A stretch of 64,000 nucleotides of DNA from Archaeoglobus sp. JdFR-24 (GCA_002011215.1 MTML01000083.1:1-64000); one strand, 5' to 3'. Shown: positions 1 through 9,588, numbered from the stretch's first letter. Translations and numbers: made by a program. The notes: generated by a model from the sequence alone, not told the origin.

Positions 1-41
1 AATCTTCAATCCAAATCTTCAATCCAATACTCAGCCTAACA

Positions 42-947
42 TCAACCCTCAAAAACCCAGGGATCTACACAGGGATGACATTTTCCTGCTGGTTTAGCTC
101 TTTTGACTGTTTCAAGCAGATAGACTCTTGCAAGTCTTGCCGCATCCACCAGCTTATTTCCCTTGCTCAGATAACATGTCAGTGCTGTGCTGTAAACACA
201 TCCCGTTCCCCTGATCTCAACTGGAGAGAATTCTGCCTCAACAGTAAAAACTTCTCCAGTTTTGCGTTCGAATACCACATCCCTCCCCCCCAACCCTCCA
301 CCTGTTATAATCGTTGAACATTCAAACATTTCCGATATTTTCTTCGCTGCCTTTTTTGCTTCGTCAACTGTTTTTATTTTAAGATAGCTGATCAGTTCAG
401 CTTCAAAGATGTTTGGGGTGATAACATCCACAACTCCAGCCAATCTCTCAAAAATATTTTTAACATCCGTCTCAAAAAAGTTCAGACCTGTTGTAGATTT
501 GATAACTGGATCCAGAACTACAAATCCATCAAAATCTCCTAAAGCCATTTCTACAGCTTCAGCACTTTCCAGAGAGTTCAAAAGCCCTATTTTTACCCCA
601 AGAACGTTCAAATCTTTAAAAATTTCCGTTATCTGCTTCCTCATTAGGTCATGAGGTACAACCTCATATCCCTCAGCATGACATGTATTCTGCAGAGTTA
701 AAGCAGTAACAACACCGCACGGATGAAAACCCAATGATCTTATCACCCGTATATCAATCAGAAGTCCAGCACACCCAGAAGGATCAAGCCCCGCAATTGA
801 AAGAATCGAAGGATATCTGAAATCCTTTTTCAAATCTTTACTTTTCAAAGTGTATGATTTCTTTCCCTTATCTTTATAAAGATCCAAATGAATCTCCATT
901 TGCTTTATATCCATATCCCGATTTTTTCTGTATCTCTCTCCACCCAT
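42..947 (-). CDS. thiD: Hydroxymethylpyrimidine/phosphomethylpyrimidine kinase
   Basis: Predicted cytosolic ribokinase-fold kinase that phosphorylates HMP and HMP-P for thiamine synthesis. The substrate motif reads SIAGLDPSGCAG, where the family usually has GSDxSGGAG, and the C-terminal anion hole reads GTGC, with the family's conserved Cys. At 301 residues it is a stand-alone ThiD: the ThiN domain often fused to archaeal ThiD is absent, but a ThiN domain lies in another fusion at 35.5-37.1 kb. About 44 polar residues precede the core, so the true start may be an internal Met or TTG codon. Family assignment is firm, start uncertain. Confidence 0.88.
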   Translation of the reverse strand: MGGERYRKNRDMDIKQMEIHLDLYKDKGKKSYTLKSKDLKKDFRYPSILSIAGLDPSGCAGLLIDIRVIRSLGFHPCGVVTALTLQNTCHAEGYEVVPHDLMRKQITEIFKDLNVLGVKIGLLNSLESAEAVEMALGDFDGFVVLDPVIKSTTGLNFFETDVKNIFERLAGVVDVITPNIFEAELISYLKIKTVDEAKKAAKKISEMFECSTIITGGGLGGRDVVFERKTGEVFTVEAEFSPVEIRGTGCVYSTALTCYLSKGNKLVDAARLARVYLLETVKRAKPAGKCHPCVDPWVFEG

Positions 948-1076
948 AACCTACTGACTGCCTCCAAACCTAAAAGATTATCTGTCTCTAAACCACAGAA
1001 AATCCCAACCATAATTATTCCAGACATAAATACTGACAATTGAAACTTTTTTAAACCTCCCTTTAGATTTCAGTTC

Positions 1077-2252
1077 ATGGGTAAAAACCTCAGTATAATA
1101 AAGATTAACGATTCCATCAATGCTGTTCAGGGTGTTCTCTGTGCTGGAATTAAAGAAGGTAAATACGGGCTTGGGATAGTAAAATGCAGGGGAAAGGTGG
1201 CCGGAGTTTTCACCAGAAATAAATTAAAGGCTGCACCCGTAATTGTCACATCAAAAAATATCTCAGAAGGTGAAATTGAAGGTATTATAGTGAACAGTGG
1301 TAATGCCAATGCCTTTACAGGAAAAAAAGGTTTGGCTGATGCTCTAAAAATGACGCAGCTCCTTGCGGAAAGGTTAAACTGCAAAAGTGAGAGAATAGCT
1401 GTTTGTTCAACCGGGGTGATCGGAAGACATCTCGACATGCAGTGGATAGAATCTCGCATCGATAAAGTCTTCTCAGCCCTCTCAAGCTCCAGAAAATCTG
1501 CCTCTGATTTCGTGAGAGCAATTATGACGACTGATCGCTTTCCCAAAGAATATGCTGTGAGAGTTCAGGATGCAGTAATTGCCGGAGTGGCAAAGGGAGC
1601 CGGGATGATAGCTCCGGATATGGCAACTATGCTCTCCTTCATTTTCACAGATGCTGAATTCAATAGGAGAGAGCTTCAAGAGATGCTGGAGTATGCTGTC
1701 AGCAGATCTTTCAACGTAACAACTGTTGATGGAGATACCTCAACAAATGATACAGTATTGCTTGTTTCAACAGGCAAAAAGAAGGTTGAAAAGGAGGTCT
1801 TCATGGAGGCTCTCACCGAGGTTTGCTTTAACCTTGCCAAAATGATCGCAAGAGATGGAGAGGGTGCTACAAAAGTGTTTGAGGTTCATGTTTCAGGAGC
1901 GAAGAACGATGATGATGCTTTCAAGGCTGCCAGAGCTGTGGCAAACTCACTGCTTGTAAAAACCGCTATTTTTGGTGGAGATCCAAACTGGGGAAGGATA
2001 GTTGCCGCCCTCGGATATTCAGGTGCTGAAATCGATGAAAATCTAACATTACTTCTGGAGACAGATCAAGAACGCATTACACTTGTTGAAAATGGAGAGA
2101 CGACTGGAATGGAAGACAGAGGTGCTGAACTCCTTAGAAACGATGATTTCAGAATAGTTATAAAGCTGAACAAGGGAACAGGCAGGGGGATCGCTATAGG
2201 ATGTGATCTCACCTACGACTATGTCAGACTAAATGCCGAATACACAACCTGA
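1077..2252 (+). CDS. argJ: Glutamate N-acetyltransferase / amino-acid acetyltransferase ArgJ
   Basis: Transfers acetyl from N-acetylornithine to glutamate in the cyclic arginine pathway; many members also make N-acetylglutamate from acetyl-CoA. The self-cleavage region reads KGAGMIAPDMATML around residues 173-185, with Thr184 as the expected nucleophile of the mature beta chain. A conserved NSGNANAFTG segment lies near residue 73. The 391-residue length is normal. The ATG lies about 25-30 bases after an AT-rich TATA-like stretch, consistent with a leaderless or short-leader transcript. The next gene starts 9 bases downstream, so they are probably co-transcribed. Whether it is mono- or bifunctional cannot be read from sequence. 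Confidence 0.95.
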   Translation: MGKNLSIIKINDSINAVQGVLCAGIKEGKYGLGIVKCRGKVAGVFTRNKLKAAPVIVTSKNISEGEIEGIIVNSGNANAFTGKKGLADALKMTQLLAERLNCKSERIAVCSTGVIGRHLDMQWIESRIDKVFSALSSSRKSASDFVRAIMTTDRFPKEYAVRVQDAVIAGVAKGAGMIAPDMATMLSFIFTDAEFNRRELQEMLEYAVSRSFNVTTVDGDTSTNDTVLLVSTGKKKVEKEVFMEALTEVCFNLAKMIARDGEGATKVFEVHVSGAKNDDDAFKAARAVANSLLVKTAIFGGDPNWGRIVAALGYSGAEIDENLTLLLETDQERITLVENGETTGMEDRGAELLRNDDFRIVIKLNKGTGRGIAIGCDLTYDYVRLNAEYTT

Positions 2253-2261
2253 GATGATTTT

Positions 2262-3503
2262 ATGAAAGTGGCTATCATCGGTGCCGGGCTTACCGGACTT
2301 TCAGCAGCTAATGAACTGAAAGAGTTTGCAGATGTCAGAGTTTTTGAGAGATCGGAAAAAGGTGGTCTTGCTTCATCGTATTTCAATAAGAAAAGGGGTT
2401 ACTGGATCGAAAAATTCTACCATCACTGTTTCAGGGAGGACGATGTTCTGCTGAAAAAGATAAAGGAGTTAAAGCTCACATCCAAGCTCGTCTGGAAGGT
2501 GGCTAAAATTGGTTTTGCATCCGATGGGAAGATTTTTCCGCTCAATACACCCTTTGAAATCCTAAAGTATCCACATATGTCACTGATCGAGAAAATAAAG
2601 CTTGCAAAATTCACATTGAATGCTAAAAAAAAGAAATACATCAATTACGATGAGATTGGTGTAGTGGATGGGATAAAGAAGGAACTTGGAAACGATCTTT
2701 TCGAGGATTTCTTTCTTCCCCTTTTGAGGAGCAAATTCGGTGACCATTACAGTGAGATAAGCTATTCCTGGCTGCTGGCAAGGGTTGCAATTAGAAGCAA
2801 CAGAAAATACTCTGGAGAGGAGTTGGGCTACCTGAGAAATGGCTTTCAACAGCTCATTGAAGGGATGAGTTATGGGATTGAGATAATCCACGAGAGACCG
2901 TCGATTGAAAAAAGAGGAAATGGCTTTATTGTAGACAAAAATGAATTTGATGCAGTTATTTTTACCGCCCCTCTACCAGAACTCGATGGAAGCTTGGCTT
3001 CTGCTGCCGGATTACCTGACATTAAATACCAGAGTTCAGTCTGTGCACTTCTCGGCGCAGATGAGGGATTGACAGATGACATTTACTGGACAAATCTGAA
3101 AGACAGAGCACTTTTTGGTGCAATTATAGAACACACGCACTTCATGTCCCACAATGACTACGGAGAAGATGTGATATATCTGGCAAGTTATTCAACCCCT
3201 GATGGGTGGCTTTTCAACACCCCCGAGAAGGAACTGGAAAAGCTTTACATTAAAGATCTCGAAAGATATGGGTTTAAAAAAGAATGTTTAAACTGGATTA
3301 AGATTTTCAAAGCTAAATACAGTGGGCCACTGTATGAAAAGGGCTATCTCAGGAAAATAACACCCTACCGCACAAAATTAAAGGGTTTCTATGTGGCCGG
3401 ATTGACCTCCAGACCGAATTACCCTGAGAGAAGTATGAACGGGAGTATAAAGGCAGGAATAGAAGTCGCCGAGATTTTAAAAAAGGATTATGGGCTTTTC
3501 TGA
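2262..3503 (+). CDS. FAD/NAD(P)-binding amine-oxidase-like flavoprotein
   Basis: A 413-residue Rossmann flavoprotein of the protoporphyrinogen oxidase / phytoene desaturase / UDP-galactopyranose-mutase-like group. The N-terminus carries the dinucleotide-binding GAGLTG (residues 7-12) with an acidic residue after the second strand (VFERSEKGG). A C-terminal FAD-contacting segment (YVAGL..PNYPERSMNGSIKAGIEVA) closes the fold. It has no signal peptide or membrane segment. It follows argJ by 9 bases, but no link to arginine synthesis is evident. Related archaeal proteins often occur with lipid or sugar genes, so the substrate is left open. Confidence 0.78.
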   Translation: MKVAIIGAGLTGLSAANELKEFADVRVFERSEKGGLASSYFNKKRGYWIEKFYHHCFREDDVLLKKIKELKLTSKLVWKVAKIGFASDGKIFPLNTPFEILKYPHMSLIEKIKLAKFTLNAKKKKYINYDEIGVVDGIKKELGNDLFEDFFLPLLRSKFGDHYSEISYSWLLARVAIRSNRKYSGEELGYLRNGFQQLIEGMSYGIEIIHERPSIEKRGNGFIVDKNEFDAVIFTAPLPELDGSLASAAGLPDIKYQSSVCALLGADEGLTDDIYWTNLKDRALFGAIIEHTHFMSHNDYGEDVIYLASYSTPDGWLFNTPEKELEKLYIKDLERYGFKKECLNWIKIFKAKYSGPLYEKGYLRKITPYRTKLKGFYVAGLTSRPNYPERSMNGSIKAGIEVAEILKKDYGLF

Positions 3504-3531
3504 TCCCGTTTTTTGTACTATTTATCAAATT

Positions 3532-4464
3532 TCAAGTCGTAGATAGTTCTTTTAGCTCAATCTCAAGGTCAAGCTCTGTTTTTACCCCGATGTCGTTGAG
3601 TTTTTTATTTGCTTCCATAATATTTCTGCTTCCCCTTACAACCTTAGGGAGTGGACTCAAAGAGTAGATCACCTCAGTCATGAAATAGAAAACAAGAGAA
3701 TTCAGAGCCGAAATCATGATCCTGTTGCCGTCCCAGATTGAGTATTCGCCATAATAACCCAGAGCAGATACAATCGGTACTTTTGAGGATTCAGTCTCTA
3801 TCCCCTGTACAAAATCGTGAAGCTTGCCTGCAATGTCTCTTGTAATGGCTGTACATCCAACAAGTCCACCTTCTGCAGTTATTTCACTCATATACTTTTC
3901 AATCTCCTCTCTTTTCAGTTCACCATCACTGCCAAAACCGGTAACTGCAATTAACGACGGGATGTCTCTTAAAACAGAAATCATTATTGAGTCCGCCAGC
4001 GGGCTCGTCAGTCCCTTTTCATCCCCTCTCGCTAAAGCATCTCCTCCTGCATCCACACCAATTATCAAATCTATTTCATTCTGATCTACAAATTTTTTTA
4101 GATCGTTCAGAAGTGTCACATCTCCCTTCGTAATGTCCACTCCCACAACCCTCTCCTTCAAAAACCCTGCTACGCTTGCAACTATCGGTTGAATTGCACC
4201 ATTTTCAGTGACAATTCTCGTTTTATCATCGATCCAGCAAATCGAATCAGAGATATACCTGATCCTTTCAAGCTCTTCAACCGCCCTCGGCCCGGGTTTA
4301 GGATCTCTTCTGAATCTCTCCCACACCACACCCCCATAAACAGAATCAATGCCGAGATCCTTCAGCATCATTCCTATAGGCAGTGTGCTAACAATATCTC
4401 CACCGCCACCTATGCCGATGAGGAGAACCTCCTTAACACCATCGAGAGTTCTGATCAGTCGCAT
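3532..4464 (-). CDS. DUF1152 domain protein
   Basis: A 310-residue archaeal protein of the DUF1152 family. The N-terminus has a glycine-rich nucleotide-like loop (GIGGGGDIVST) followed by WERFRRDP. A second conserved region, GVDAGGDALARG, is rich in Asp and Gly. No signal peptide or membrane helix is visible, so it is cytosolic. It converges with the flavoprotein and is divergent from the gamma-carbonic anhydrase gene. The biochemical function of the family is not known to me, and the neighbours do not settle it. Confidence 0.8.
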   Translation of the reverse strand: MRLIRTLDGVKEVLLIGIGGGGDIVSTLPIGMMLKDLGIDSVYGGVVWERFRRDPKPGPRAVEELERIRYISDSICWIDDKTRIVTENGAIQPIVASVAGFLKERVVGVDITKGDVTLLNDLKKFVDQNEIDLIIGVDAGGDALARGDEKGLTSPLADSIMISVLRDIPSLIAVTGFGSDGELKREEIEKYMSEITAEGGLVGCTAITRDIAGKLHDFVQGIETESSKVPIVSALGYYGEYSIWDGNRIMISALNSLVFYFMTEVIYSLSPLPKVVRGSRNIMEANKKLNDIGVKTELDLEIELKELSTT

Positions 4465-4585
4465 GAGATCAAAATGATTTCAGGTTTTTAAACTTTGACT
4501 GGTTGAGAAAATATCGAGCTGAGAAAATATCTGAGATCCCAAAAAATTTAGAAAATAATTTATTTTCAAAAGTATATAAGCCTTC

Positions 4586-5110
4586 ATGGCTTTGATACAT
4601 AAGTTCAACTCCAGAAGTCCTGTGGTAGGTGAAAGAGTCTTTTTAGCAGAAAATGCGACTCTAATTGGAGACATGGAGATTGGTGATGACTCAAGTGTGT
4701 GGTATGGTGCAGTAATAAGAGGAGATCTTGAAAAAATAAAAATTGGAAGCTTTACAAATATTCAGGATAATGCAGTTATCCATGTTGATAGGGGCTTTCC
4801 CACAACCATAGGTGACAGGGTTACAATAGGCCACTCAGCTATTGTTCATGGGTGTACAATCGAGAGTGATGTTGTCATAGGTTTGAACTCTGCACTTCTC
4901 AATGGAGCATACATTTCTGAAAACAGCATTGTGGCCGCTGGAGCGGTGGTAACAGGGAAAAAATATCCCCCAAATTCCCTCATTATGGGAATCCCTGCAA
5001 AAGTTGTAAGAGAGGTAACGGAGGAAGAAATAAAAGAAATTATAGACAGAAGCTGGAGAGAGTATAAAGAACTCGCCTCACAGCACCTGAAAATCAGCCA
5101 GGGCCTCTGA
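4586..5110 (+). CDS. Gamma-class carbonic anhydrase family protein
   Basis: A left-handed parallel beta-helix protein of 174 residues that probably forms a trimer with a metal at each subunit interface. Hexapeptide repeats run through most of the chain. The three metal-ligand histidines of the family are present (His66 in NAVIHVD, His83 and His88 in IGHSAIVHG), and Arg45 and Asp47 sit in the usual IRGDL. This supports CO2 hydration, as in Cam/CamH of methanogens, but some relatives (ferripyochelin-binding-like proteins) have no proven activity. The short divergent intergenic region contains a TATA-like GTATATAAG very close to the start codon. Confidence 0.9.
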   Translation: MALIHKFNSRSPVVGERVFLAENATLIGDMEIGDDSSVWYGAVIRGDLEKIKIGSFTNIQDNAVIHVDRGFPTTIGDRVTIGHSAIVHGCTIESDVVIGLNSALLNGAYISENSIVAAGAVVTGKKYPPNSLIMGIPAKVVREVTEEEIKEIIDRSWREYKELASQHLKISQGL

Positions 5111-5488
5111 ATCCAGATTCCTAAAATTTTTGGATCCGATCGATTCTTAATAATTATTTTTGATAATTAGTATTTCACATATTCTTTATAAGATAAAAGT
5201 CTATTATGACCACTATTTAGAACCTATCGAGCTATTTTGTAGTATTCATAGACTCTCAACACTTTGTTTAAACTTAAAAGGTTTTAATTCTTTTCTCAAA
5301 TATCAAAAAGCCTTTTCACTAATCATGAGTTGAAAATATATCCCATTTGCATAATTCATCCAAAATGCTTAAATAGTATAATGTCGGACAATAGTAGGAC
5401 ATAGTCGGACAAATGTGATACAGTCGGGTGGCACGTGTCACTCACATGCCACCTAATTAGCTCATATAGGATTCTGGAGGCTTAAAAA
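5111..5488 (+). promoter_or_regulatory. Control region of the cdrS-ftsZ operon with phased repeats and a hairpin
   Basis: A 378-base intergenic region. A TATA-like CTTAAATA lies at 5368-5375. Three copies of a heptamer follow: TCGGACA at 5384-5390, TAGGACA at 5395-5401 and TCGGACA at 5405-5411. Their 10-11 base spacing puts them on one face of the helix. A partial copy (TCGGGTG) starts at 5424, about two turns on. An imperfect 11-bp inverted repeat (GGTGGCA...TGCCACC, 5427-5453) could form a hairpin in the leader. The layout suggests an operator overlapping the transcription start, plus an mRNA structure ahead of the ribosome site. Function is inferred. Confidence 0.6.
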
Positions 5489-5662
5489 ATGAGGAAAATC
5501 TCGATCAGGCTCACAGACCAGCATTATGAGATGCTGGAATCTCTGGTGATGGTGGGAGAGTATGCCTCAGTTAGTGAGGCGATTAGAGATGCTATCAGGC
5601 GCCTGATAGCTGAAAAGGTGGAAGTTATTGAGAGGAGTCAGAGACTTGGCTCCTATATTTAA
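5489..5662 (+). CDS. cdrS: Small ribbon-helix-helix regulator, CdrS-like
   Basis: A 57-residue ribbon-helix-helix (MetJ/Arc) protein. It starts with the beta strand [10 protein letters not shown], continues with a first helix ([12 protein letters not shown]) and has the typical [16 protein letters not shown] turn-helix. A strong ribosome site (GGAGG, 5476-5480) precedes the ATG. Its last codon lies 16 bases before the FtsZ ATG, so the two genes form one operon. In haloarchaea the RHH protein CdrS sits directly upstream of ftsZ2 and controls cell division; this gene has the same size, fold and position. The name is given by synteny. Confidence 0.85.
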   Translation: MRKISIRLTDQHYEMLESLVMVGEYASVSEAIRDAIRRLIAEKVEVIERSQRLGSYI

Positions 5663-5678
5663 ACCGGGGGAAGTGTGT

Positions 5679-6890
5679 ATGAAATCGTTTGTTAGTAAGG
5701 CGCAGAAATATTATGAAGAAGAGCGAAGCAGAAGGCAGAAGGATAACTTCGAGATCGAGGAATTTGGACTGCCGAGAATTGTTGTCGTTGGATGTGGTGG
5801 AAGTGGTAACAACACCGTAAACAGATTAAAGCAGCTTGGTGTGGATAGTGTAAGTACTATCGCAATAAATACCGATAAACAGCACCTATTAATGATAAAA
5901 GCAGACAAAAAAGTTCTGATTGGTAGAAGTCTCACCAAGGGACTTGGTGCTGGAGGATATCCAGAAATCGGTAGAAAAGCAGCTGAACTGGCAAGAGGTA
6001 CGATTGAAGAACTGCTCCAAGGTGCAGACCTTGTTTTTGTTTGCGCCGGTATGGGTGGTGGGACGGGCACTGGAAGTGTCCCAGTTGTTGCCGAGATTGC
6101 CAAAAAACAGGGTGCAATAGTCATAGGAATGGTTCAAACTCCTTTCAGAGTGGAGAGAGCGAGAATCTTCAAAGCAGAAGAAGGACTTGAAGAGCTAAGG
6201 AAACACGCAGACACAGTCGTTGTTCTTGATAATAACAAGCTCCTTGAATATGTCCCAAACCTACCAATTGAGCAGGCCTTCAGTGTGATGGATCAGCTGG
6301 TTGCCGAGACTATCAAAGGTATCTCGGATACGATCACAAAGCCATCACTTATGAACATTGATTTTGCAGATGTTCGGGCCATCATGGGTCAGGGAGGAGT
6401 TGCAGTAATGCTTGTTGGTGAGACAAAATCTCAGTCAAAATCGAAGGCCGTTGTTGAGGACTGTCTCAACCATCCGCTTCTTGAGGTAGATTACCGTGGT
6501 GCTACAGGAGCCCTGATTCACATAAATGGTGGACCTGATTTGACAATTAAAGAGGCTGAAGAAATAGTCGAAAACCTGACCTTCGAAATAGACAGCAGAG
6601 CTAATGTGATCTGGGGTGCAAGGATATCTGATGAATTAGAGGGAAGTGTAAGAGTTATGGCAATAATGACAGGAGTTACATCACCAAATATAATATCGAA
6701 AGAAGAGTCTCTGACAAGAACCTACAAAAAGACTGAACCGATGTTCGAAACGTTCGACGATAGAATTTTCAGTAAATCTCAGGCCAAGAAAGTCGAAAAG
6801 TCGTACATGACTCCACCAACCAAGGTGCATGCCAAAGTTAAGCCATTAAAAGCATCTAAGATAAGCGTAATGGGAATAGACTTTCTTTAA
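5679..6890 (+). CDS. ftsZ: Cell division GTPase FtsZ (probably FtsZ2)
   Basis: A tubulin-like GTPase of 403 residues that assembles the division ring. The GTP-binding signature GGGTGTG is at residues 126-132, and the nucleotide-binding GCGGSGNN at 38-45. The catalytic T7 loop reads NIDFADV (Asn226, Asp228, Asp231). The C-terminal tail after residue 350 is charged and ends in a short hydrophobic [11 protein letters not shown], a candidate partner-binding tail. I chose the ATG at 5679, 6 bases after GGGGGAAG; a longer frame from 5628 would overlap the regulator gene. FtsZ2 identity rests on the adjacent CdrS-like gene, because archaeal ftsZ1 usually neighbours secE/nusG. Confidence 0.95.
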   Translation: MKSFVSKAQKYYEEERSRRQKDNFEIEEFGLPRIVVVGCGGSGNNTVNRLKQLGVDSVSTIAINTDKQHLLMIKADKKVLIGRSLTKGLGAGGYPEIGRKAAELARGTIEELLQGADLVFVCAGMGGGTGTGSVPVVAEIAKKQGAIVIGMVQTPFRVERARIFKAEEGLEELRKHADTVVVLDNNKLLEYVPNLPIEQAFSVMDQLVAETIKGISDTITKPSLMNIDFADVRAIMGQGGVAVMLVGETKSQSKSKAVVEDCLNHPLLEVDYRGATGALIHINGGPDLTIKEAEEIVENLTFEIDSRANVIWGARISDELEGSVRVMAIMTGVTSPNIISKEESLTRTYKKTEPMFETFDDRIFSKSQAKKVEKSYMTPPTKVHAKVKPLKASKISVMGIDFL

Positions 6891-6964
6891 TTTCAGCGAA
6901 CTCATGAGAGCAAAGCGGACATAAACGTAGAAAATTTTTTCTTTTTTAAATTCTTTTTAATTTT

Positions 6965-7273
6965 ATGATTGTTGAACTATCCATTGTTCCAATTGGTGTT
7001 GGGGAATCTTTGAGCAATTTTGTGGCCAAGGCCATCAGAATAATTGAGAGATCCTATAAAGAGTTCAAAATTACTCCGATGGGCACAATTCTAAAGGTTA
7101 AAAATTTTGAGGAGTTGGGGAGGCTTATTGACGAGATAACAGCAGAGCTAAAAAGAAATGGGTGTCCGAGAGTCTATATCGTGGTTAAGGCAGATGAGAG
7201 ATTTAAAGAATACGACATCAATTACAAAGTGAGATCCGTTGAGGAAAAGCTCAGATCTGAGTCTGAATCCTGA
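6965..7273 (+). CDS. MTH1187 family thiamine-binding-like protein
   Basis: A 102-residue ferredoxin-like alpha/beta protein of the MTH1187/YkoF (DUF77) family. It starts with VELSIVPIGVGESLSNFVAKAI and has the characteristic ITPMGTILKV segment. Several members bind thiamine or hydroxymethylpyrimidine as oligomers, without known catalysis. The ATG follows a T/A-rich promoter with little leader. It lies 74 bases after ftsZ and may have its own promoter. Function beyond ligand binding is unknown. Confidence 0.82.
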   Translation: MIVELSIVPIGVGESLSNFVAKAIRIIERSYKEFKITPMGTILKVKNFEELGRLIDEITAELKRNGCPRVYIVVKADERFKEYDINYKVRSVEEKLRSESES

Positions 7274-7373
7274 ATTTAAAGTGATGGATAAGATATTCAG
7301 CAAGAGTATCAACCGAAGTGAGAATATTTGAAAAAATCGGAAAGTTATTAATAATTAATGTGGAAGATTGATC

Positions 7374-8165
7374 ATGATTTTTGCTGATGTGGGTATAAAG
7401 CTTGCAATCCATGAATCACAACATATTCCGGAAATACCCGTTTTCTACATTCATGGATCTGGTGGGAACGGACTTGTATGGAGATTTCAGCTTGAATCGG
7501 TTGGAGGGTTTGCGATTGATCTTCCCGGACATGGAAACTCTGAAGATGATGACCGGATTTCCACAGTCGATGACTACGCTCGCTATGTCATCGAAGTTAC
7601 CAGAGATCTTGGAATAAAGAAAGTGTATTTTGCTGGACATTCCTTAGGCGGAGCCATTGCACAGAAGGTTTATTTACTGAAAAAGGAGATTATAAAGGGG
7701 TTGATCCTCGTAGGAACAGGTGCAAGACTGAGAGTTCTTCCCGAGATCCTTTCTGGATTGCAAACCAGCTTCAAAGAGACTTCCGAGAAGATCGTCAACT
7801 GGCTCTTTTCCAGAAGGTTTGAAAATGATATGCTGAGGCAAGAGGTTCTTGATCAGATGCTCAAATGTGGTAGCAAAATCACCTTCAGAGATTTTTACGC
7901 ATGTGACAAATTTGATTTGCTCAATGATTACAAGGAAGGTAAGATAAAAATAGATGTACCGGTTCTTTGCATAGTTGGAAATGATGACATAATGACGCCC
8001 CCGAAATATTCAGAATTTTTCAGAGATACTATTAGTGCCGAAGTGGAGATCATCGAAGATGCAGGTCATATGATCATGCTCGAGAAACCCACAGAGGTTA
8101 ACAGAGCTATTTTGAGGTTTATAAATAAGGATATAAATAAAAGTATTAAAGAAGGTAAAAGGTGA
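7374..8165 (+). CDS. Alpha/beta hydrolase
   Basis: A 263-residue alpha/beta-hydrolase. The oxyanion region reads YIHGSGGNG (about 25-33) and the nucleophile elbow GHSLGG has Ser90. The acid probably lies in VGNDDIMTPP and the catalytic His in DAGHMIMLEKP near the C-terminus. A lid region occupies roughly residues 115-190. The ATG at 7374 is preferred over a TTG two codons upstream. It ends 4 bases before the HMG-CoA-synthase-like gene, so it belongs to an operon with that gene and the thiolase. The hydrolase could act on an acyl-CoA or ester in the same pathway. Substrate unknown. Confidence 0.88.
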   Translation: MIFADVGIKLAIHESQHIPEIPVFYIHGSGGNGLVWRFQLESVGGFAIDLPGHGNSEDDDRISTVDDYARYVIEVTRDLGIKKVYFAGHSLGGAIAQKVYLLKKEIIKGLILVGTGARLRVLPEILSGLQTSFKETSEKIVNWLFSRRFENDMLRQEVLDQMLKCGSKITFRDFYACDKFDLLNDYKEGKIKIDVPVLCIVGNDDIMTPPKYSEFFRDTISAEVEIIEDAGHMIMLEKPTEVNRAILRFINKDINKSIKEGKR

Positions 8166-8169
8166 TTTT

Positions 8170-9588
8170 ATGGGTGGAATTGTAAGTTGCGGAGTATATA
8201 TACCAGTCTGGAGGACCAAAAGAGATGAGATAAGTAAATTTACCGGATTTCAGTCGCTTGGTGGGGAAAAGGCCGTTTCTTCATGGGATGAAGATAGTAT
8301 AACAATGGCTGTTGAAGCTTCAAGAATTGCTGTTGAAAATGAGAATATAAATGTTGCAGAGATAGATGCTGTTTTATTCGCTTCAACAACCGCTCCATTC
8401 AGGGTAAAACAGTCTTCCTCTTTCATCGCTGCTGCCCTCGACCTAAATGAGAATATATACACAATGGATATTACGGGTAGCTTTAGGGCTGGAGTTGATG
8501 CCCTGATTGCAGCTGACAATCTTATCAAGCAGGGAAAGAAGTCTGTACTTGTCGTTGCAGCTGAAAATATGCCATTTAAACCCTCTACATTAAATGAACA
8601 GCTTTATGGAGATTGTGCCGTTGCTTTTGTGATTCAGAGAGATTCTAAAGCCGAGATTGTTGGACATTACAGCATTGCACAACCCCTTCCCGGTGCCTGG
8701 TCACTTTATGGCGATAGCGAGATAAGAGACTACGATCCAAGAGTTGATGCAAGGTACGGGTTTGCCGATGCGGTGCAGAGGGCAGTAATGCCACTCCTCA
8801 TGAATCTTGGTTTAAACCCATTAGAACTCCGCATTGCTCTATCAGCCCCTGATCCAAAAAGTTATGTAGCCACATTAAAGGCTGCAGGTATTAAGCCAGA
8901 AGAATTTTTCTTTACTACTATCGGGATTGCCGGATGTGCTCATCCATTTTTAATGCTTGCCAACCTCCTGAGTGAGCCAGGGAAGGTGATCGTTGGAGGA
9001 TATGGAGAGGGTGCAGCTGTCATATGCATTGATATAAAAGAGAAAGTTGAGACAAATCTGAAACAAATGCTTGAAAGCAAAAGATATCTGAATTATGGAG
9101 AGTACATGTTCATGAAAGGTTTCATCGGAGAATCTGCTGCACCTGACAGACCTTCTTATGTAAAATACTGGAGAGATCAGAAGTCAATTCTCAGATGGTA
9201 TGGTATGAAGTGTAAGAACTGCAACACAATCAGCTACCCGATTTCAAGATGCTGTGTTGAGTGTGGTGCCAAAGATAATTATGAAGAGGTTCGACTCTCC
9301 AGTATAGGAAAGGTGTATACTTTTGCGATGGATTATCTGACAGCCCCTGGAAACTACCAGGGAGATGGAATTCATCCACATGTTGTTGCAGTTGTTGATT
9401 TCAATGGTGGTGGAAGATCGCTGATGGAAGTATCGGATCTCTATCGAAATGAGTGTGTTTCAGTTGATGATGAGGTGGAGATTACATTCAGAATACTCAC
9501 AGAAAAAACAGGTTTTAGATATTACGGATGGAAGGTAAGGCCACCAAGAATAATTAAATCGGAATTTAAATCTCAAGAGGTGATTTAA
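8170..9588 (+). CDS. HMG-CoA-synthase-like protein fused to a DUF35 zinc-ribbon/OB domain
   Basis: A 472-residue two-part protein. Residues 1 to about 330 resemble archaeal 3-hydroxy-3-methylglutaryl-CoA synthase (thiolase superfamily). Residues about 340-470 form a DUF35 module: a rubredoxin-like zinc ribbon (CKNC...CCVEC, about 352-373) and an OB fold. In archaeal mevalonate synthesis the DUF35 protein is separate and channels acetoacetyl-CoA between thiolase and synthase. Here it is built in, and the thiolase follows at once. At the usual nucleophile region the sequence reads DITGSFRAGVDA (100-111), with no cysteine, so normal synthase chemistry is doubtful. It probably scaffolds or catalyses an altered acyl-CoA reaction. 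Confidence 0.82.
   Translation: MGGIVSCGVYIPVWRTKRDEISKFTGFQSLGGEKAVSSWDEDSITMAVEASRIAVENENINVAEIDAVLFASTTAPFRVKQSSSFIAAALDLNENIYTMDITGSFRAGVDALIAADNLIKQGKKSVLVVAAENMPFKPSTLNEQLYGDCAVAFVIQRDSKAEIVGHYSIAQPLPGAWSLYGDSEIRDYDPRVDARYGFADAVQRAVMPLLMNLGLNPLELRIALSAPDPKSYVATLKAAGIKPEEFFFTTIGIAGCAHPFLMLANLLSEPGKVIVGGYGEGAAVICIDIKEKVETNLKQMLESKRYLNYGEYMFMKGFIGESAAPDRPSYVKYWRDQKSILRWYGMKCKNCNTISYPISRCCVECGAKDNYEEVRLSSIGKVYTFAMDYLTAPGNYQGDGIHPHVVAVVDFNGGGRSLMEVSDLYRNECVSVDDEVEITFRILTEKTGFRYYGWKVRPPRIIKSEFKSQEVI

Noticed and set aside
5628..5678. Longer FtsZ N-terminus from ATG 5628
   Set aside because: It overlaps the RHH gene in another frame and ignores the strong ribosome site at 5665-5672.
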